Origin: Geobacteraceae bacterium
Lineage (GTDB): Bacteria; Desulfobacterota; Desulfuromonadia; Geobacterales; Pseudopelobacteraceae
DNA: 41,724 bases
NCBI GenBank assembly: GCA_025355325.1
Contig: JANXZX010000235.1
Location: 1-41,724, forward strand
Direction of reading: 5' to 3'
Both the position numbers and the translations under genes were made by a program. Every line of letters begins with the position of its first letter. Position 1 is the first letter of the stretch. Shown here in pieces: positions 34,357 to 41,724 of the stretch. Below the pieces are notes generated by a model. That model had not been told where the DNA came from. It saw only the letters and a list, made by a program, of their open reading frames with translations, and did no database searches.

Positions 34357-34926
34357 ATGCGTCGGGCCGCGATGGTTGTCTGCGCGGCACTTGTCGTTAT
34401 ACCGGTCGTAATGAAAAGCCGTATGGTTCAGGATCTTCCTGACCATGCGGTTTTTCACGTTTTATCGAGTGGCAGAGTGTCAGTCAAGGTCAGCGGGGAT
34501 GTGAAACATCCGGGCGTATATGTTGTGCCCGTCAATTCATTGGCGGTTGTAGCCATAAATATGGCGGAACCACTTCATCCTCTTGATCAGCATAATATCA
34601 ATTCCATTGCATCTGGGCCATTGCTGAATGGTTCGGCAGTTTCACTCGCAGTGCAGCCTGACGGCACACAGCGTATGACGGTCGGTCAGATGATGGTTTC
34701 CGAACGAATGGTTCTTGGCATTCCGCTTGATATTACAACAATGACTGAGGCCGATTTTGACCGTTTACCCGGGATTGGGCCTGCTCTGGCTAAGCGCATT
34801 GTTGAATATCGTCAAAATAATGGCGGTTTTTTGCGGGTGGAAGACCTTGCGGCAGTTGAGGGGATCGGTGAAAAGAAGTATCAGAAAATTCAGGCCTATT
34901 TCCAACCGCCTAAAATTGAAAGGTAA
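34357..34926 (+). CDS. ComEA-like helix-hairpin-helix DNA-binding protein
   Basis: The 189-residue protein starts with a hydrophobic export or anchor segment (RRAAMVVCAALVVIPVVM). A SLBB-like beta-rich domain (VSVKVSGDVKHPGVYVVP) follows, and the C-terminal tandem helix-hairpin-helix (ADFDRLPGIGPALAKRIVEYRQNNGGFLRVEDLAAVEGIGEKKYQKIQ). This is the ComEA layout: in competent bacteria ComEA binds incoming double-stranded DNA at the membrane. No other competence gene is nearby, so the role is uncertain. GAGGAG sits eight bases before the ATG, overlapping the end of cimA, so it is translated with cimA. Confidence 0.82.
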   Translation: MRRAAMVVCAALVVIPVVMKSRMVQDLPDHAVFHVLSSGRVSVKVSGDVKHPGVYVVPVNSLAVVAINMAEPLHPLDQHNINSIASGPLLNGSAVSLAVQPDGTQRMTVGQMMVSERMVLGIPLDITTMTEADFDRLPGIGPALAKRIVEYRQNNGGFLRVEDLAAVEGIGEKKYQKIQAYFQPPKIER

Positions 34927-34954
34927 AATATATTAGTTGTCATATATCCCGGTC

Positions 34955-35026
34955 GAAGCGATAAAATTATTCGTTATTGGCACACAAGATGTATCCAAGA
35001 GGAAGTGTTTATTTAATTATCGCTTC
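34955..35026. repeat. Ten-base inverted repeat flanking the leader of the small zinc-ribbon gene
   Basis: GAAGCGATAA (34955-34964) is the exact reverse complement of TTATCGCTTC (35017-35026). The right arm ends directly next to the AGGAGGG ribosome-binding site (35028-35034) of the 51-residue gene. Pairing in RNA would create a long hairpin beside the initiation region. It could also be a protein-binding repeat. Confidence 0.4.
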
Positions 35027-35039
35027 CAGGAGGGATACC

Positions 35040-35195
35040 ATGCATTGTCCACGTTGCAAAGGCCGCATGTTTGCAGAGAAATTTTATGATTTCGTTCGCT
35101 CCTTCAATGCATGGAAATGCACCTGCTGCGGAGAGCTGATCGATCCCACCATCCTTGCCAATCGAGCCAGAAACAATAATACCCATCTTGGCTGA
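35040..35195 (+). CDS. Small zinc-ribbon protein (51 residues)
   Basis: A tiny protein beginning MHCPRCKGRM with a second pair of cysteines in WKCTCCGELIDP, so two CxxC knuckles about 25 residues apart can hold one zinc ion. Small proteins of this sort are common in Geobacter-like genomes and have no assigned function. The very strong ribosome-binding site AGGAGGG five bases before the ATG at 35040 makes expression likely and excludes the longer frame beginning at 34977. A terminator follows 40 bases after the stop. Confidence 0.8.
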   Translation: MHCPRCKGRMFAEKFYDFVRSFNAWKCTCCGELIDPTILANRARNNNTHLG

Positions 35196-35236
35196 TTGAA
35201 TACTTCCGGATGCTGTTGCACGTCAATAAACTAATA

Positions 35237-35263
35237 GGGGACCTGATTTCAGGCCCCCTTTTT
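35237..35263 (+). terminator. Intrinsic terminator after the small zinc-ribbon gene
   Basis: GGGG-A-CCTG (35237-35245) pairs with CAGG-C-CCCC (35250-35258) around an ATTT loop, with one internal A-C mismatch, followed by five T residues. It closes the cimA-comEA-like-zinc-ribbon transcript before rph. Confidence 0.85.
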
Positions 35264-35333
35264 GTTTGACTCTGCTTCGCTGACAGGTTAATGAACAAGG
35301 TCGTGTTTTGATTTTTGAAGTTGAGGAGTTTTT

Positions 35334-36050
35334 ATGAGGAATGATGGCCGTAGTTCTACCGCATTACGTTCAATTAAAATAACGCGTAATTTTACCAGAC
35401 ATGCGGAAGGGTCTGTTTTGATAGAATTCGGCGATACGATGGTTATTTGTACCGCGTCTGTTGAAGAGTCGGTGCCCCCGTTTCTGAGAGGTAAGGGTAC
35501 CGGGTGGGTAACCGCCGAATATGCGATGCTGCCGCGTGCCACCCATACCCGTTCGCAACGCGAAGCGGCAAAAGGGAAGCAGACCGGTCGTACACTCGAA
35601 ATTCAGCGTCTTATTGGCCGCTCTCTAAGGGCGGTAACGGATCTTTCGAAGCTTGGCGAACGCTCCGTATATATCGACTGTGATGTTATTCAGGCCGACG
35701 GCGGAACGCGCACCGCTTCCATAACCGGTGCCTATGTTGCGTTAGTCGATGCGCTCACGACCCTGAAATCCCGGGGGCTTCTTGCGGAAATTCCGATCAA
35801 GGAGGCTGTTGCGGCGGTCAGTGTCGGTATTGTTGGCGGAGAGGCCCTGCTTGATCTGAACTATGTTGAAGATTATTCTGCGGAAGTTGACATGAATTTT
35901 GTCATTACTTCCAGTGGCCGTTTTGTGGAAGTGCAGGGTACGGCTGAAGCGGAACCGTTCACTAGTGCCCAGATGGATGCCATGCGTGACCTTGCCCTTG
36001 ACGGTGTGCGCCAACTCTTTGCTTTCCAGCAGGAGGCGCTTGCTCGATGA
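35334..36050 (+). CDS. rph: Ribonuclease PH (Rph)
   Basis: This phosphorolytic 3'-5' exoribonuclease trims tRNA 3' ends, using phosphate and releasing nucleoside diphosphates. The 238-residue protein is full length and shows the RNase PH signatures: an N-terminal [21 protein letters not shown], the [21 protein letters not shown] loop that binds RNA and phosphate, and [30 protein letters not shown] precedes the ATG. It is translationally coupled to the downstream rdgB (ATGA overlap), a frequent pairing in bacteria. Confidence 0.97.
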   Translation: MRNDGRSSTALRSIKITRNFTRHAEGSVLIEFGDTMVICTASVEESVPPFLRGKGTGWVTAEYAMLPRATHTRSQREAAKGKQTGRTLEIQRLIGRSLRAVTDLSKLGERSVYIDCDVIQADGGTRTASITGAYVALVDALTTLKSRGLLAEIPIKEAVAAVSVGIVGGEALLDLNYVEDYSAEVDMNFVITSSGRFVEVQGTAEAEPFTSAQMDAMRDLALDGVRQLFAFQQEALAR

Positions 36051-36640
36051 ACCATTTGGTTGTTGCGACGCGCAATAAAGGCAAAATTCTGGAAATTAAC
36101 GCGTTACTGGCTGGTCTGGTTGATCGAATCAGCGGCGCAGGCGATTATGTCGATTTTCCTGAAACCATTGAGGATGGAGCCACGTTCGAGGAAAATGCCC
36201 TTAAAAAAGCCCGTGAGGCGGTACTTTTTACCGGACTGCCGGCATTGGCAGACGATTCCGGGCTGGTGGTTGACGCACTTGATGGCCGCCCCGGCGTTTT
36301 TTCGGCTCGCTATGCCGGAGAAGGCGCCGGTGATACTGCCAACAATGCCCGACTGCTGGAGGAGTGCCGGGATATTCCCTCCGACCGGCGGCAGGCGGCG
36401 TTTGTCTGTGTGCTGGCATTTGTGACTCCGGAGGGAGTTGAAAAACTGTTTACCGGGAGAGTTGCCGGACGAATTCTTACAGCGGCCAGAGGGGAGGGGG
36501 GCTTCGGCTATGATCCGCTTTTTCTGGTTGATGGTTTTGAGCGCAGCATGGCAGAGCTGACATTGGCGGAGAAGAATGGAGTAAGCCACCGTGCCTGGGC
36601 ATTTATGAAGTTTCGTGAGTATCTGGAAACGATGGAATAA
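36047..36640 (+). CDS. rdgB: XTP/dITP diphosphatase (RdgB/HAM1 family)
   Basis: A 197-residue house-cleaning nucleotidase that hydrolyses dITP, XTP and ITP to the monophosphates, keeping deaminated purines out of DNA and RNA. Family motifs are [16 protein letters not shown] at the N-terminus, [37 protein letters not shown] and GGFGYDPLF. The length is normal. Its ATG overlaps the rph stop codon. Confidence 0.96.
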   Translation: MNHLVVATRNKGKILEINALLAGLVDRISGAGDYVDFPETIEDGATFEENALKKAREAVLFTGLPALADDSGLVVDALDGRPGVFSARYAGEGAGDTANNARLLEECRDIPSDRRQAAFVCVLAFVTPEGVEKLFTGRVAGRILTAARGEGGFGYDPLFLVDGFERSMAELTLAEKNGVSHRAWAFMKFREYLETME

Positions 36641-36688
36641 ACGATTATTTGGATAAAAGAAACCGGATTGAAGAGAAGGAATACACTA

Positions 36689-38149
36689 TTGAAGAATAAA
36701 GACCAACGTGAATATGCGAAGAAAACGGCAGCGCGCGGTCCATCGCGAAAGCCTGACGAAGCGATTCCTGCAGAAAAACCTTTTGTTCGACTGACCAACA
36801 AGAACGTACTTGAGCTGCGCATTGCATCTCTGGATGATGACGGCTACGGAGTTGCCCGTAACGAAGACGGGATGACGCTCCGGGTTGTCGGTGCTCTGCC
36901 CGGAGACGTCGTGTTGGCCGGTGTCGATCATGTCGCTGGCGGTACGGCATTTTGCCATGTAAAAAAAATGATGCAGCCATCGCAGTTGCGCAGCAGCAAT
37001 CCCCCGTGCCGTGAAAGCGCCGACTGTTTTGGCTGTCCGCTGATTGCGATGAAGTATACAGAGCAAAAGATCTGGAAACGGGGCATGATTCTGGCTGAGA
37101 TGGCCAAATATCCCGGCCTTTCTGACATCGTCGTCCATCCGCTCCTTTCGCCGGAGAACCTGATTCATTACCGCACGACGGCAAAGCTGACGGTGGCCGG
37201 CAAGTTCTCTGAGCCTTTTATCGGTATCTACCGACGCGCCAGTCATGATGTCTACGATCTGGAGCAGTGCCCGATTCATCATCCGCTTATTGACAAGGTC
37301 GTGGCAGCGGTCAGAAAAGGGATCAAAAAAGGGAAGGTGCAGGTTTATAATCCGCAAAGCAAGATGGGACTGTTGCGTTATCTTGTGGTGCGCGTCTCGG
37401 TGCATGAGAAAAAGGCGATGGTGGTTTTCGTTACTTCCAAGCGCTCCTTCAATGAAATTCATCATCTGGGTCGTTTTGTGCAGGATCTGGTTCCTGAGGT
37501 TGACGTCGTTGTCCAGAATGTCAATGCGACTGAGGGCAACGTGATTCTGGGACAAAAGGATTATTTTCTGACGAAGAAGCTGCATCTTACCGAAAAGATA
37601 GGCGATGTTTCATTCAGAGTTTCTCCCCGCTCATTTTTTCAGGTCAACAATAGCGGGGCCAATCTGATTTACAGTAAAGTGCGCGAATGGGCCGGGCTCA
37701 CCGGGTCTGAAACGGTACTCGATCTCTACTGCGGTATTGGCGGCATTTCGCTGTTCCTGGCCGGATCTGCCAAAAATGTGATCGGTGTTGAGGTTGTTGA
37801 AGAAGCGGTAGCCGATGCGACAATGAATGCCCGGATAAACGGTATAAGAAATTGCCGGTTCGAAGCCGGTGATGCCGCTGATCTGCTCGATGAGATGGCT
37901 GAAGAGCATCAACTGGTCAATGTGGCCGTGCTCAATCCACCCCGCAAAGGGTGCGATCAAAAAGTGCTGGAGAGTGTTGCCGCGCTCGGACCGAAGTCTG
38001 TTATCTATGTGTCATGTTCTCCGCAGAGTCTGGCCAGGGATCTGGATGTCCTGGGCAAGTTGGGATATATCTGCCGCGAAATCCAGCCGGTTGATATGTT
38101 TCCCCAAACGGTGCATGTGGAGAACGTGGCCAGGCTGGAAAAACGATAA
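36689..38149 (+). CDS. Iron-sulfur 23S rRNA (uracil-5-)-methyltransferase (RlmD/RumA family)
   Basis: The 486-residue SAM-dependent enzyme makes 5-methyluridine. It has an N-terminal TRAM-like region, and a 4Fe-4S cluster site at Cys107, Cys113, Cys116 (CRESADCFGC) and Cys194 (EQCPIHH). SAM-binding DLYCGIGG (345-352), NPPR (416-419) and the nucleophile Cys443 in VSCSPQSLARDL follow. The cluster places it with RlmD (U1939) and RlmC rather than TrmA, but which uridine is modified cannot be decided, so no symbol is given. The start is TTG at 36689 with AGAAGGA eight bases before it. A TTG at 36668 lacks a proper ribosome-binding site. Confidence 0.87.
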   Translation: MKNKDQREYAKKTAARGPSRKPDEAIPAEKPFVRLTNKNVLELRIASLDDDGYGVARNEDGMTLRVVGALPGDVVLAGVDHVAGGTAFCHVKKMMQPSQLRSSNPPCRESADCFGCPLIAMKYTEQKIWKRGMILAEMAKYPGLSDIVVHPLLSPENLIHYRTTAKLTVAGKFSEPFIGIYRRASHDVYDLEQCPIHHPLIDKVVAAVRKGIKKGKVQVYNPQSKMGLLRYLVVRVSVHEKKAMVVFVTSKRSFNEIHHLGRFVQDLVPEVDVVVQNVNATEGNVILGQKDYFLTKKLHLTEKIGDVSFRVSPRSFFQVNNSGANLIYSKVREWAGLTGSETVLDLYCGIGGISLFLAGSAKNVIGVEVVEEAVADATMNARINGIRNCRFEAGDAADLLDEMAEEHQLVNVAVLNPPRKGCDQKVLESVAALGPKSVIYVSCSPQSLARDLDVLGKLGYICREIQPVDMFPQTVHVENVARLEKR

Positions 38150-38156
38150 AATCAGC

Positions 38157-38185
38157 TTGACATACGCGATGTAACTTGCTATTAC
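38157..38185 (+). promoter_or_regulatory. Promoter of the tRNA-Val gene
   Basis: Perfect TTGACA (38157-38162), 17 bases, TATTAC (38180-38185), placing initiation about ten bases before the tRNA 5' end. Confidence 0.7.
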
Positions 38186-38203
38186 TCTCCAGCTTTTTGA
38201 TGT

Positions 38204-38278
38204 AGGCGCGTAGCTCAGCGGGAGAGCGCTACCCTGACACGGTAGAGGTCGGCGGTTCGACACCGCCCGCGCCTACCA
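38204..38278 (+). tRNA. tRNA-Val, anticodon GAC
   Basis: A complete cloverleaf: acceptor AGGCGCG/CGCGCCT, D-arm GCTC/GAGC, anticodon stem CTACC/GGTAG, loop CTGACAC with GAC at 38236-38238, and T-arm GGCGG-TTCGACA-CCGCC. The discriminator is A and CCA is encoded at 38276-38278. It reads GUC and GUU valine codons. It lies between the rRNA methyltransferase and thrS. Confidence 0.97.
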
Positions 38279-38310
38279 TTATCAAGCGTAGATGAAGCGG
38301 GCGGGATGCA

Positions 38311-38340
38311 GGCATCGATGTATCGATGCCTTTTCTGTTT
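38311..38340 (+). terminator. Hairpin with T-rich tail between tRNA-Val and thrS
   Basis: GGCATCG and CGATGCC (38311-38317 with 38324-38330) form a seven-base stem around a six-base loop, followed by TTTTCTGTTT. It probably terminates the tRNA transcript, or partly attenuates read-through into thrS, whose start codon is 21 bases downstream. Confidence 0.65.
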
Positions 38341-38361
38341 GACCTCAAAAAGGAATTATTT

Positions 38362-40272
38362 ATGGCTACAATCTCAATTACGCTTCCGGATAATTCTTCT
38401 CGTGAACTGAACGAGGGTGCCACCGTATATGATCTGGCCGCCTCTATTGGCGCTGGTCTTGCCAAAGCCGCTTTGGCCGGCAAGATCAACGGAGAGCTGG
38501 TGGACCTTTCTGCCGGGCTGTCTAACGGCGACCGTGTTGAAATTGTTACCGAAAAAAGCGCTGAAGCGCTTGAAATAATTCGCCACTCAACCTCGCATCT
38601 GATGGCCCAGGCGGTTAAAGAGCTTTTTCCCCAGGCAAAGGTTACCATTGGCCCTGCCATTGAAACCGGTTTTTATTATGATTTTGATGTAGAAAAGCCG
38701 TTTACGCCTGAAGACCTGGAAAAAATAGAAGCAAAAATGCTGGTATTGGCCGCTGCCGACCAGAAGATTGAGCGCCGTGAGTATTCCAGCGCCGATGCAA
38801 TCAGTATGTTCGAAGCGATGGGAGAACCGTACAAGGCCGAGTTGATCAATGATCTCGGCGTTGACAGTGTCTCGGTCTATAGTCAGGGTACATTTGCCGA
38901 TCTTTGCCGTGGTCCTCATCTTCCTTCCACAGTTCGGATCAAGGCTTTTAAACTGCTTTCCATTGCCGGCGCCTACTGGCGCGGCGACGAAAAAAACCGT
39001 ATGCTTCAGCGCATTTACGGCACCGCTTTCGCCGATAAAAAAGAGCTGGAAGCATATCTGCACCGTCTGGAAGAGGCGAAGCGTCGCGACCACCGCAAGA
39101 TCGGCAGGGAGCTTGATCTGTTCTCCTTCTCTGACGAAGTTGGCGCCGGTTTTCCGATTTGGCACCCAAAAGGCGCCATGTTGCGCACGGTTCTGGAAGA
39201 TTTTGAGCGCAAAGAACATTTGAAGCGCGATTATGATATCGTAGTCGGCCCGCAGATCCTCAAGAGTGAGCTCTGGCAGCGTTCGGGGCACTACGAGAAC
39301 TACCGCGAAAATATGTATTTCACCGAAGTGGACGAGCAGAGTTACGGCATCAAGCCGATGAACTGCCTGTCCCACATGATGATCTACAAATCACAGCTGC
39401 GCAGCTATCGTGATCTTCCGCTTCGCTTTTTCGAGCTTGGCACGGTTCATCGTCATGAGCGGGCAGGGGTTCTCCATGGTCTTATGCGGGTACGCTGCTT
39501 TACCCAGGATGATGCCCACATTCTCTGCACCCCAGAACAGCTTGATGCCGAAATTAAAGGGGTCATCTCCTTTGTTAACGATGTGATGGCAATTTTCGGT
39601 TTTGAATACGAGATGGAATTGTCAACCCGTCCCGAAAAATCCATCGGATCCGATTCTGACTGGGAACAGGCAACCGGCGCATTGTTGTCCGCTCTCAAGG
39701 ACTCCGGTCGTCCGTACGAGATAAATGAGGGTGATGGCGCGTTTTACGGGCCTAAAATAGACATTAAACTGCGCGATTGTCTTGACAGGAGATGGCAGTG
39801 TGCTACTATCCAGTGCGATTTTACCCTGCCGGAGCGCTTTGATCTTACCTACGTAGCATCAGATGGTGAACGTAAACGCCCTGTCATGGTTCATCGGGTT
39901 ATTCTCGGTTCGATCGAGCGGTTTATCGGTGTTCTTATAGAGCATTTCGCCGGCAGTTTCCCGCTTTGGATTTCGCCGGTTCAAGCAACTATCGTAACCG
40001 TTACCGATAGCCAGATACCGTTTGCCCAGGAAGTTTACCGGCAGTTGCGTAATGCCGGGATTCGTGTTGAGCGTGACGTGCGTAATGAAAAGCTGAGCTT
40101 CAAGATTCGTGAAGCCCAACTGCAGAAGATACCGTACATGCTGGTCATTGGTGATAAGGAAGTTGAACAGGGAACGGTCACACCTCGCTATCGCGACGGT
40201 AAAAACCTACCGGCTATGACTCCCGTTGAGTTTATTGATTTTGTAACTCAGGAATGTAAAGAATATAAATAA
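38362..40272 (+). CDS. thrS: Threonyl-tRNA synthetase (ThrS)
   Basis: This class II synthetase charges tRNA-Thr and edits misacylated serine. The 636-residue protein has a TGS domain (1-62) and the editing domain with His75, His79 (HSTSHL), Cys182 and His186. The catalytic core has zinc ligands Cys335 (MNCLSH), His386 and His511, and the anticodon-binding domain is C-terminal. All sites match the E. coli enzyme, with essentially the same numbering. The open frame extends upstream, but the ATG at 38362 with AAAAAGGA is the proper start. infC follows after a short gap, as in many bacteria. Confidence 0.97.
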   Translation: MATISITLPDNSSRELNEGATVYDLAASIGAGLAKAALAGKINGELVDLSAGLSNGDRVEIVTEKSAEALEIIRHSTSHLMAQAVKELFPQAKVTIGPAIETGFYYDFDVEKPFTPEDLEKIEAKMLVLAAADQKIERREYSSADAISMFEAMGEPYKAELINDLGVDSVSVYSQGTFADLCRGPHLPSTVRIKAFKLLSIAGAYWRGDEKNRMLQRIYGTAFADKKELEAYLHRLEEAKRRDHRKIGRELDLFSFSDEVGAGFPIWHPKGAMLRTVLEDFERKEHLKRDYDIVVGPQILKSELWQRSGHYENYRENMYFTEVDEQSYGIKPMNCLSHMMIYKSQLRSYRDLPLRFFELGTVHRHERAGVLHGLMRVRCFTQDDAHILCTPEQLDAEIKGVISFVNDVMAIFGFEYEMELSTRPEKSIGSDSDWEQATGALLSALKDSGRPYEINEGDGAFYGPKIDIKLRDCLDRRWQCATIQCDFTLPERFDLTYVASDGERKRPVMVHRVILGSIERFIGVLIEHFAGSFPLWISPVQATIVTVTDSQIPFAQEVYRQLRNAGIRVERDVRNEKLSFKIREAQLQKIPYMLVIGDKEVEQGTVTPRYRDGKNLPAMTPVEFIDFVTQECKEYK

Positions 40273-40323
40273 TGTGTATGTCAGATGGCAGAGAAGGATA
40301 ATCTGCTGTCAGGAGGTGTCGCC

Positions 40324-40842
40324 ATAGCAAAACCGACCGTCAACATCAATCAGGCCATCAGGGTTTCTGAAGTTCGAGTAATTGGTGCAACCGGAGAGGC
40401 ACTTGGTGTCCTTCCCCTTTCACAGGCACTTGAGCTGGCCGAACAGCAGCAGTTGGATCTTGTTGAAGTCTCTCCGACGGCAGTTCCACCAGTCTGCAGG
40501 ATAATGGACTATGGTAAGTTCAAGTATCAGCAGAGTAAAAAGTTGCAGGAAGCAAAAAAGAAACAGGTTCATGTTCTGCTCAAGGAAGTGAAGTTACGCC
40601 CCAAGACAGATAGTCATGACCTCGAATTTAAAATAAACAACGTTAAACGCTTTCTCGAAGAAGGCAATAAAGCAAAAATTACGCTCGTGTTTCGTGGTCG
40701 AGAGATCACTCATATGGATGTTGGTCGGGCGGTTATTGAAAAAGTTGCAAAGGAATTGCAGGATGTCTGTGTTATTGAGAATCAACCCCGTGTTGAGGGA
40801 CGTAACATGTACATGATTGTTGCACCAAAACCGAAAAAATAA
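40324..40842 (+). CDS. infC: Translation initiation factor IF-3 (InfC), apparently initiated at ATA
   Basis: IF-3 prevents premature 50S joining and checks start-codon fidelity. The 172-residue protein is complete (INQAIRVSEVRVIGATGE, the PPVCRIMDYGKFKYQQSKK linker region, KEVKLRPKTDSHD, FRGREITHMDVGR). A strong AGGAGGTG (40311-40318) lies just before an ATA codon at 40324, where the family's normal N-terminus begins (AKPTVNINQAIR). An in-frame ATG at 40285 would put this ribosome-binding site inside the gene. Rare AUU, AUC or AUA starts allow IF-3 to repress its own translation, as known in E. coli (AUU), so ATA is chosen here by homology and context. Confidence 0.9.
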   Translation: MAKPTVNINQAIRVSEVRVIGATGEALGVLPLSQALELAEQQQLDLVEVSPTAVPPVCRIMDYGKFKYQQSKKLQEAKKKQVHVLLKEVKLRPKTDSHDLEFKINNVKRFLEEGNKAKITLVFRGREITHMDVGRAVIEKVAKELQDVCVIENQPRVEGRNMYMIVAPKPKK

Positions 40843-40892
40843 AGATATTGTACCTCTATAGGTAAGTTCTTATAACCAAGAAGGAGTTTCTC

Positions 40893-41090
40893 ATGCCAAA
40901 GATTAAAACAAATCGTGGCGCTGCCAAGCGCTTCAAAAAAACAGCTTCCGGCCGTATCAAATGCGGATGCGCCTTCACCAGTCACATTTTGACACCCATG
41001 AGCCGTAAGCGTAAGCGCAACCTGCGCGGCGGATCAATGGTTGCTGCGGTTGATCAGAAAAACATCGCCCGCCTGATTCCTTACAAATAA
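40893..41090 (+). CDS. rpmI: 50S ribosomal protein L35
   Basis: The 65-residue basic protein starts [20 protein letters not shown] and ends IARLIPYK. It is full length and typical of L35, and binds within the large subunit. AGAAGGAG precedes the start. It lies between infC and rplT, the conserved infC-rpmI-rplT order. Confidence 0.97.
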   Translation: MPKIKTNRGAAKRFKKTASGRIKCGCAFTSHILTPMSRKRKRNLRGGSMVAAVDQKNIARLIPYK

Positions 41091-41122
41091 CAATTTTCTC
41101 TCATTTCGGTGAGGGAAGCAAA

Positions 41123-41188
41123 ATGCCAAGAACCATGAGGAAATTGTCTCCCCTTATGGATCTGGCCAATTCAGCAACGAAGGAGTAG
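41123..41188 (+). CDS. Possible 21-codon ORF in the rpmI-rplT gap
   Basis: A small frame starting MPRTMRKLSPL has GAGG at suitable distance before its ATG. It ends with a TAG directly after the AAGGAG that serves rplT, so its translation could couple to L20 synthesis. No homology is known to me. The rpmI-rplT gap is often a regulatory RNA, so it could be a structured leader instead of a coding region. Confidence 0.3.
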   Translation: MPRTMRKLSPLMDLANSATKE

Positions 41189-41194
41189 CTACGT

Positions 41195-41548
41195 ATGGCA
41201 AGAGTAAAAAGAGGATTTAAAGCGAGACGCAGACGTAACAAGGTATTGAAATTAGCCAAAGGTTATCGTGGCGCGCGCAGCAAGTTGTTCCGAAGCGCGA
41301 CAGAAGCGGTAGACCGGGCTTTAAATTATGCCTTCCGTGACCGCCGCGTCAAAAAACGTGATTTCCGTAGCCTGTGGATTGTTCGTATCAATGCGGCTTC
41401 ACGTATCAATGGTTTGTCGTACAGCAAGTTTATTTTTGGCCTCAAAAAAGCCAATGTCCAGATCGATCGTAAAGTACTGGCTGATATCGCCGTTACTGAT
41501 CCGAATGGATTCACACAGATTGCGGCGCTCGCCAAGGCCGGCATTTAG
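41195..41548 (+). CDS. rplT: 50S ribosomal protein L20
   Basis: The 117-residue protein is complete: [35 protein letters not shown], then the [31 protein letters not shown] core. L20 is a primary binder of 23S rRNA and, in other bacteria, represses its own operon by binding the message. AAGGAG precedes the ATG, overlapping the end of the small frame in the gap. Confidence 0.97.
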   Translation: MARVKRGFKARRRRNKVLKLAKGYRGARSKLFRSATEAVDRALNYAFRDRRVKKRDFRSLWIVRINAASRINGLSYSKFIFGLKKANVQIDRKVLADIAVTDPNGFTQIAALAKAGI

Positions 41549-41571
41549 ACTCTCAGTAAGTTTACTTGCGG

Positions 41572-41605
41572 AAAGGGAATGGGACCGGTGCCCATTCCCT
41601 TTTTT
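41572..41605 (+). terminator. Strong intrinsic terminator/attenuator between rplT and pheS
   Basis: AAAGGGAATGGG (41572-41583) pairs with CCCATTCCCTTT (41591-41602) around a seven-base loop, running into a T-run (41600-41605). It separates the ribosomal-protein genes from pheS, which starts 49 bases further on. It probably lets only part of the transcripts through, or a new promoter lies in between. Confidence 0.85.
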
Positions 41606-41654
41606 GTACAGCATATGAAGCGGTCACTAAATCTTACCTCGAAGGTAATCATCT

Positions 41655-41724
41655 ATGCGGGAACAACTTGAGCACTTGAGAAATGGCGCCCTGCAGGCAA
41701 TTGCATCTGCGGTCGCAGTAGAAC
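41655..41724 (+). CDS. pheS: Phenylalanyl-tRNA synthetase alpha subunit (PheS), 5' end only
   Basis: The first 23 codons (MREQLEHLRNGALQAIASAV) resemble the N-terminal coiled coil of PheS, and pheST commonly follows rplT. AAGGT sits about nine bases before the ATG. The gene runs off the window, so the assignment rests on this short stretch and gene order. Confidence 0.85.
   Translation, partial: MREQLEHLRNGALQAIASAVAVE

Noticed and set aside
34977-35039. Longer zinc-ribbon protein starting at TTG 34977
   Set aside because: There is no ribosome-binding site there, while AGGAGGG directly precedes the ATG at 35040 where the cysteine motif begins.
40285-40323. ATG at 40285 as the IF-3 start
   Set aside because: The residues it adds are not part of IF-3, and a strong ribosome-binding site lies downstream, just before ATA at 40324.

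Overview
The window looks like chromosomal DNA from a Geobacter-like bacterium (Desulfuromonadales/Geobacterales). This is inferred from gene order and protein style, not from a database search. Supporting points are a citramalate synthase of the type used for isoleucine synthesis in Geobacter, a queA-tgt-yajC-secD-secF run, and a tRNA-Val-thrS-infC-rpmI-rplT-pheS block. Most genes are housekeeping genes with tight, often overlapping operon junctions.

Layout. 0.1-1.6 kb: two poorly characterised minus-strand genes, a secreted beta-sandwich-like protein and a lone PAS sensor. 1.77-4.6 kb: a bioF-bioH-bioC operon for the early and middle steps of biotin synthesis, preceded by a clear BirA-type operator lying over its promoter. 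4.75-7.1 kb (minus): an ArsR-family regulator with a perfect palindrome at its -35 region, and a pair of Opp/Dpp-type ATPases with no permease or binding protein nearby. 7.2-16.8 kb (plus): a SpoIID/LytB-domain protein, queA-tgt (queuosine), yajC-secD-secF (Sec accessory), a TPR protein ending in a strong terminator, recJ and a cation-efflux transporter. 16.9-19.5 kb (minus): a MATE transporter overlapping mtaB (tRNA t6A methylthiolation).

19.5-32.6 kb is the accessory region. It holds a Sec-exported 1347-residue RHS/YD-repeat protein with a short unique tail and an overlapping small exported protein (candidate effector/immunity pair). Next come a palindromic element that abuts a 5'-truncated brnT toxin with an intact brnA, and a type I restriction-modification operon (hsdM-hsdS-four-helix-bundle/Zn-finger protein-hsdR, minus strand). 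hsdM carries an in-frame palindromic repeat insertion.

32.8-41.7 kb (plus) returns to core genes: cimA, a ComEA-like helix-hairpin-helix protein, a tiny zinc-ribbon protein, rph-rdgB, an RlmD-like rRNA methyltransferase, tRNA-Val(GAC), thrS, infC (apparently initiated at ATA), rpmI, rplT and the start of pheS.

The best candidates for something under-described are the four-helix-bundle/zinc-finger protein fixed between hsdS and hsdR, the in-frame repeat inside hsdM, and the Rhs tail with its overlapping neighbour. No wholly new system can be proved from sequence alone.
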